NCBI GenBank assembly: GCA_030018645.1
Contig: JASEHX010000044.1
Location: 1 to 9,503 of the forward strand
Reading direction: 5' to 3'
DNA from: Candidatus Margulisiibacteriota bacterium
Lineage (GTDB): Bacteria > Margulisbacteria > WOR-1 > O2-12-FULL-45-9
DNA length: 9,503 nucleotides
Shown one piece after another: positions 7,040 to 9,503 of this stretch. Every line of letters begins with the position of its first letter. Within the stretch, counting starts at the first letter, position 1. The notes beneath the pieces were generated by a model that saw only the letters and a list, made by a program, of their open reading frames with translations, was not told where the DNA came from and searched no databases. The position numbers and the translations under genes were made by a program.

Positions 7040-7933
7040 TTACGGACTTTCGCTGTCAGCAATTGCGGGTTCCGCTTCGCCGGTTGCAGGGATATTAGTC
7101 CGAGGGAAAATATAACGTGTTCTCCCCCAAATATCTGTGACTCTAGTAACGCCATCTGAAGAAATTGTGCTTGTCTCTCCAGTAGCATCTTTTTGGCTGC
7201 AGCCGGGAGAGTCGGGAGAACAGGACTTAAGCTTAGGTGTTTCTCTTGGTTTTATCTTTTCAAAAGTTACATTTTTAAGTGCTTCATCAAGTGCATCTAA
7301 ATTAGTTAGTCCTTCTACTCTGGCAAGGTCAGCTACGTAAGCCAATAGTGCAGTATTGTCCAGGTCTTGCTCTGTAACAGGTTTGAAAGTGATTTCATCT
7401 TCAACCTCGAGTTGAATTTTTTCCTCAACCAATTCAGCCCGAGGCTCATCAAAAATGGATGGATCAACATAGTCATTTTCAGCTAATGCGTCAATTTCCG
7501 CATCGGTCATGGGTTGGACTAGAATATCAGCATTGGCTAATTCTCTGCCCGTGTCTTTTGGTAATTGGATGGGCCCGGCATGCGGGAATTCAATTGTATC
7601 CAATCCCAGCGCCCCTAATGTTACTGCAGGATTTCGTTCTAGTTTTGTTGCAACTGCGATAGGTTCGGGTTCCAGAGAAAAACTCGCGCCAGCAGATATT
7701 TCGTCAATACATTCAATATCATTGAATGTTGCGATCCGGTACACTTGATTCATAATCTCATCATATTTTGGTTTTGCGGTTGGGCCCTTAGAAATTAAAT
7801 ACCTGCGCGCAATGGCAAATAAAGTATCGCCTTTCTTTACGGTATACCTTCCTTCCTCATTTAATGGGAAAGATGATGTGCTGGCAACAGTTCCGTTAGG
7901 GTCAGAATCTTGTGATCTTTCTACTCTTACCAT
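7040..7933 (-). CDS. LysM-domain protein
   Basis: A 297-residue protein. Residues about 29-88 form a single LysM domain, seen as YTVKKGDTLFAIARRY (30-45) and the closing ISAGASFSLEP (79-89). LysM domains usually bind peptidoglycan or chitin-like glycans. The remainder is acidic (Glu/Asp-rich, about 90-230) and probably extended or helical. Near the C-terminus come two Cys (238, 245) flanked by Ser/Pro and then WGRTRYIF (269-276). No signal peptide or membrane segment is visible at the N-terminus (MVRVERSQDSDPNG), which is unusual for a cell-wall binder. It may be exported another way, or the LysM fold may serve a cytoplasmic or appendage-assembly role. AGGAGGGT (complement of 7941-7948) lies 7 bp before the ATG and supports the start. 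Upstream are a GC-rich leader hairpin and a sigma-28-like promoter shared with the coiled-coil gene at 2430-3188. Confidence 0.87.
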   Translation of the reverse strand: MVRVERSQDSDPNGTVASTSSFPLNEEGRYTVKKGDTLFAIARRYLISKGPTAKPKYDEIMNQVYRIATFNDIECIDEISAGASFSLEPEPIAVATKLERNPAVTLGALGLDTIEFPHAGPIQLPKDTGRELANADILVQPMTDAEIDALAENDYVDPSIFDEPRAELVEEKIQLEVEDEITFKPVTEQDLDNTALLAYVADLARVEGLTNLDALDEALKNVTFEKIKPRETPKLKSCSPDSPGCSQKDATGETSTISSDGVTRVTDIWGRTRYIFPRTNIPATGEAEPAIADSESP

Positions 7934-7956
7934 TTTTTTTACCCTCCTGTCTTAAT

Positions 7957-7990
7957 GGGCCTGCCTGACGGCAGTCAGGCCCTCACGGGC
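7957..7990 (-). other. GC-rich leader hairpins upstream of the LysM gene
   Basis: A perfect inverted repeat GCCTGAC (7963-7969) / GTCAGGC (7974-7980) encloses a GGCA loop. An alternative outer pairing is GGGCCTG (7957-7963) / CAGGCCC (7976-7982). A further stem GCCC (7979-7982) / GGGC (7987-7990) competes for the same bases. In the minus-strand transcript the structure sits in the leader, 9 bp before the ribosome-binding site. No U-run follows it in that direction, so it is not a plain terminator. It may be a translational control element or a copy of a dispersed palindromic repeat. Confidence 0.5.
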
Positions 7991-8010
7991 TCTTTTCCTT
8001 CTCTATCTAT

Positions 8011-8038
8011 CTATCGTCCAAAGTCGACAATAATTTCA
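8011..8038 (-). promoter_or_regulatory. Sigma-28/FliA-like promoter of the LysM gene
   Basis: The minus strand reads TGAAATTAT (8038-8030), 11 bases, then GACGATAG (8018-8011), followed by ATAGATAGAG. It differs from the element before the coiled-coil gene by one base in the upstream box and two in the downstream box, with equal spacing. The match to TAAAGTTT-N11-GCCGATAA is 6 of 8 in the -10 box and 5 of 8 in the -35 box. Predicted initiation near 8004 gives a leader of about 70 bases that includes the hairpins at 7957-7990. Confidence 0.5.
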
Positions 8039-8103
8039 CTTTTGGAGCTTGGCGCTCCATTAACACAATCGTATTGAGATGAGGAAAACTTGCAAGCGCC
8101 GGC

Positions 8104-8132
8104 TTGACAAGAAAAAACACGCATTGTATAAT
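8104..8132 (+). promoter_or_regulatory. Consensus sigma-A promoter of groES-groEL
   Basis: TTGACA (8104-8109), a 17-base spacer and TATAAT (8127-8132): both hexamers are perfect and spacing is optimal. Transcription should start near 8139, inside the CIRCE operator. A promoter this strong fits an operon held down by a repressor. Confidence 0.93.
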
Positions 8133-8133
8133 G

Positions 8134-8160
8134 TTAGCACTCGATTAAGGTGAGTGCTAA
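8134..8160 (+). promoter_or_regulatory. CIRCE operator (HrcA binding site)
   Basis: TTAGCACTC (8134-8142), nine bases, GAGTGCTAA (8152-8160): a perfect copy of the CIRCE inverted repeat. HrcA binds this site and blocks chaperonin transcription until heat shock; GroEL normally helps HrcA fold, which closes the feedback loop. It starts one base after the -10 and covers the predicted transcription start. hrcA itself is not in the window. Confidence 0.97.
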
Positions 8161-8170
8161 TAATGATGAA

Positions 8171-8178
8171 GGAGGTGA
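8171..8178 (+). promoter_or_regulatory. Ribosome-binding site that fixes the groES start
   Basis: GGAGGTGA lies 8 bases before ATG 8187. The reading frame could also open at a GTG at 8154, but that codon lies inside the CIRCE repeat and this strong site lies after it, so 8187 is the start. Confidence 0.9.
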
Positions 8179-8186
8179 AAGCAAGT

Positions 8187-9503
<1,317 letters not shown>

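Noticed and set aside
8001..8014. (GATA)n-like tetranucleotide tract as a microsatellite
   Set aside because: Only about three units are present. It is better treated as part of the shared sequence following the two sigma-28-like promoters.
8044..8058. Hairpin GGAGC-TTGGC-GCTCC as a terminator
   Set aside because: The stem is only 5 bp, no T-run follows on either strand, and it lies in a divergent promoter region where no transcript is expected to end.
8154..8186. An upstream GTG start adding 11 residues to GroES
   Set aside because: The codon lies inside the CIRCE repeat, and a strong ribosome-binding site directly precedes ATG 8187, which gives the normal GroES N-terminus.

Overview
The window comes from a bacterial chromosome. 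It carries uvrB, a groES-groEL pair behind a textbook sigma-A promoter and a perfect CIRCE operator, and a gene with a lipoprotein signal peptide. No gene fixes the lineage. The mix of HrcA/CIRCE-type heat-shock control, tight or overlapping gene spacing and degenerate 7-bp repeats inside coding regions fits an uncultivated candidate-phylum bacterium (for example Margulisbacteria/Saganbacteria or Omnitrophota). That placement is a low-confidence inference.

Layout. Bases 1-460 (+) hold the 3' part of an MntA-like nucleotidyltransferase and a 53-residue remnant of its HEPN partner; this looks like an eroded HEPN/MNT toxin-antitoxin pair. The remnant's stop codon overlaps the start of uvrB (460-2433, +). 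Bases 2430-7933 hold five genes, all on the minus strand. In transcription order they are a LysM-domain protein, a GlcD/D-lactate dehydrogenase-type FAD oxidase, a Ser/Thr-rich lipoprotein, a 3-isopropylmalate dehydratase large subunit (leuC) with no adjacent leuD, and an unrecognised coiled-coil protein that overlaps uvrB tail-to-tail by 4 bp. Bases 7934-8186 are a divergent control region. Bases 8187-9503 (+) hold groES and the first 333 codons of groEL.

Regulation. The minus-strand run is probably not one simple operon, since each section has its own candidate promoter. The first and last genes (LysM protein and coiled-coil protein) are preceded by nearly identical elements, TGAAATTWT-N11-GMCGAWAG. 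These resemble sigma-28/FliA promoters (TAAAGTTT-N11-GCCGATAA) and suggest co-regulation by an alternative sigma factor. The lipoprotein-leuC pair has a near-consensus sigma-A promoter, and the FAD oxidase has an extended -10 placed so that its mRNA may be leaderless.

Most notable observations: (1) the paired sigma-28-like promoters; (2) two 35-bp blocks of five degenerate heptamers read in frame inside leuC and the FAD oxidase, with a shorter heptamer run in the lipoprotein signal peptide; (3) the HEPN remnant that lacks its catalytic core yet stays translationally linked to uvrB. I saw no CRISPR array, tRNA, rRNA, transposase or complete new defence system. No stretch longer than 300 bases lacks a gene.
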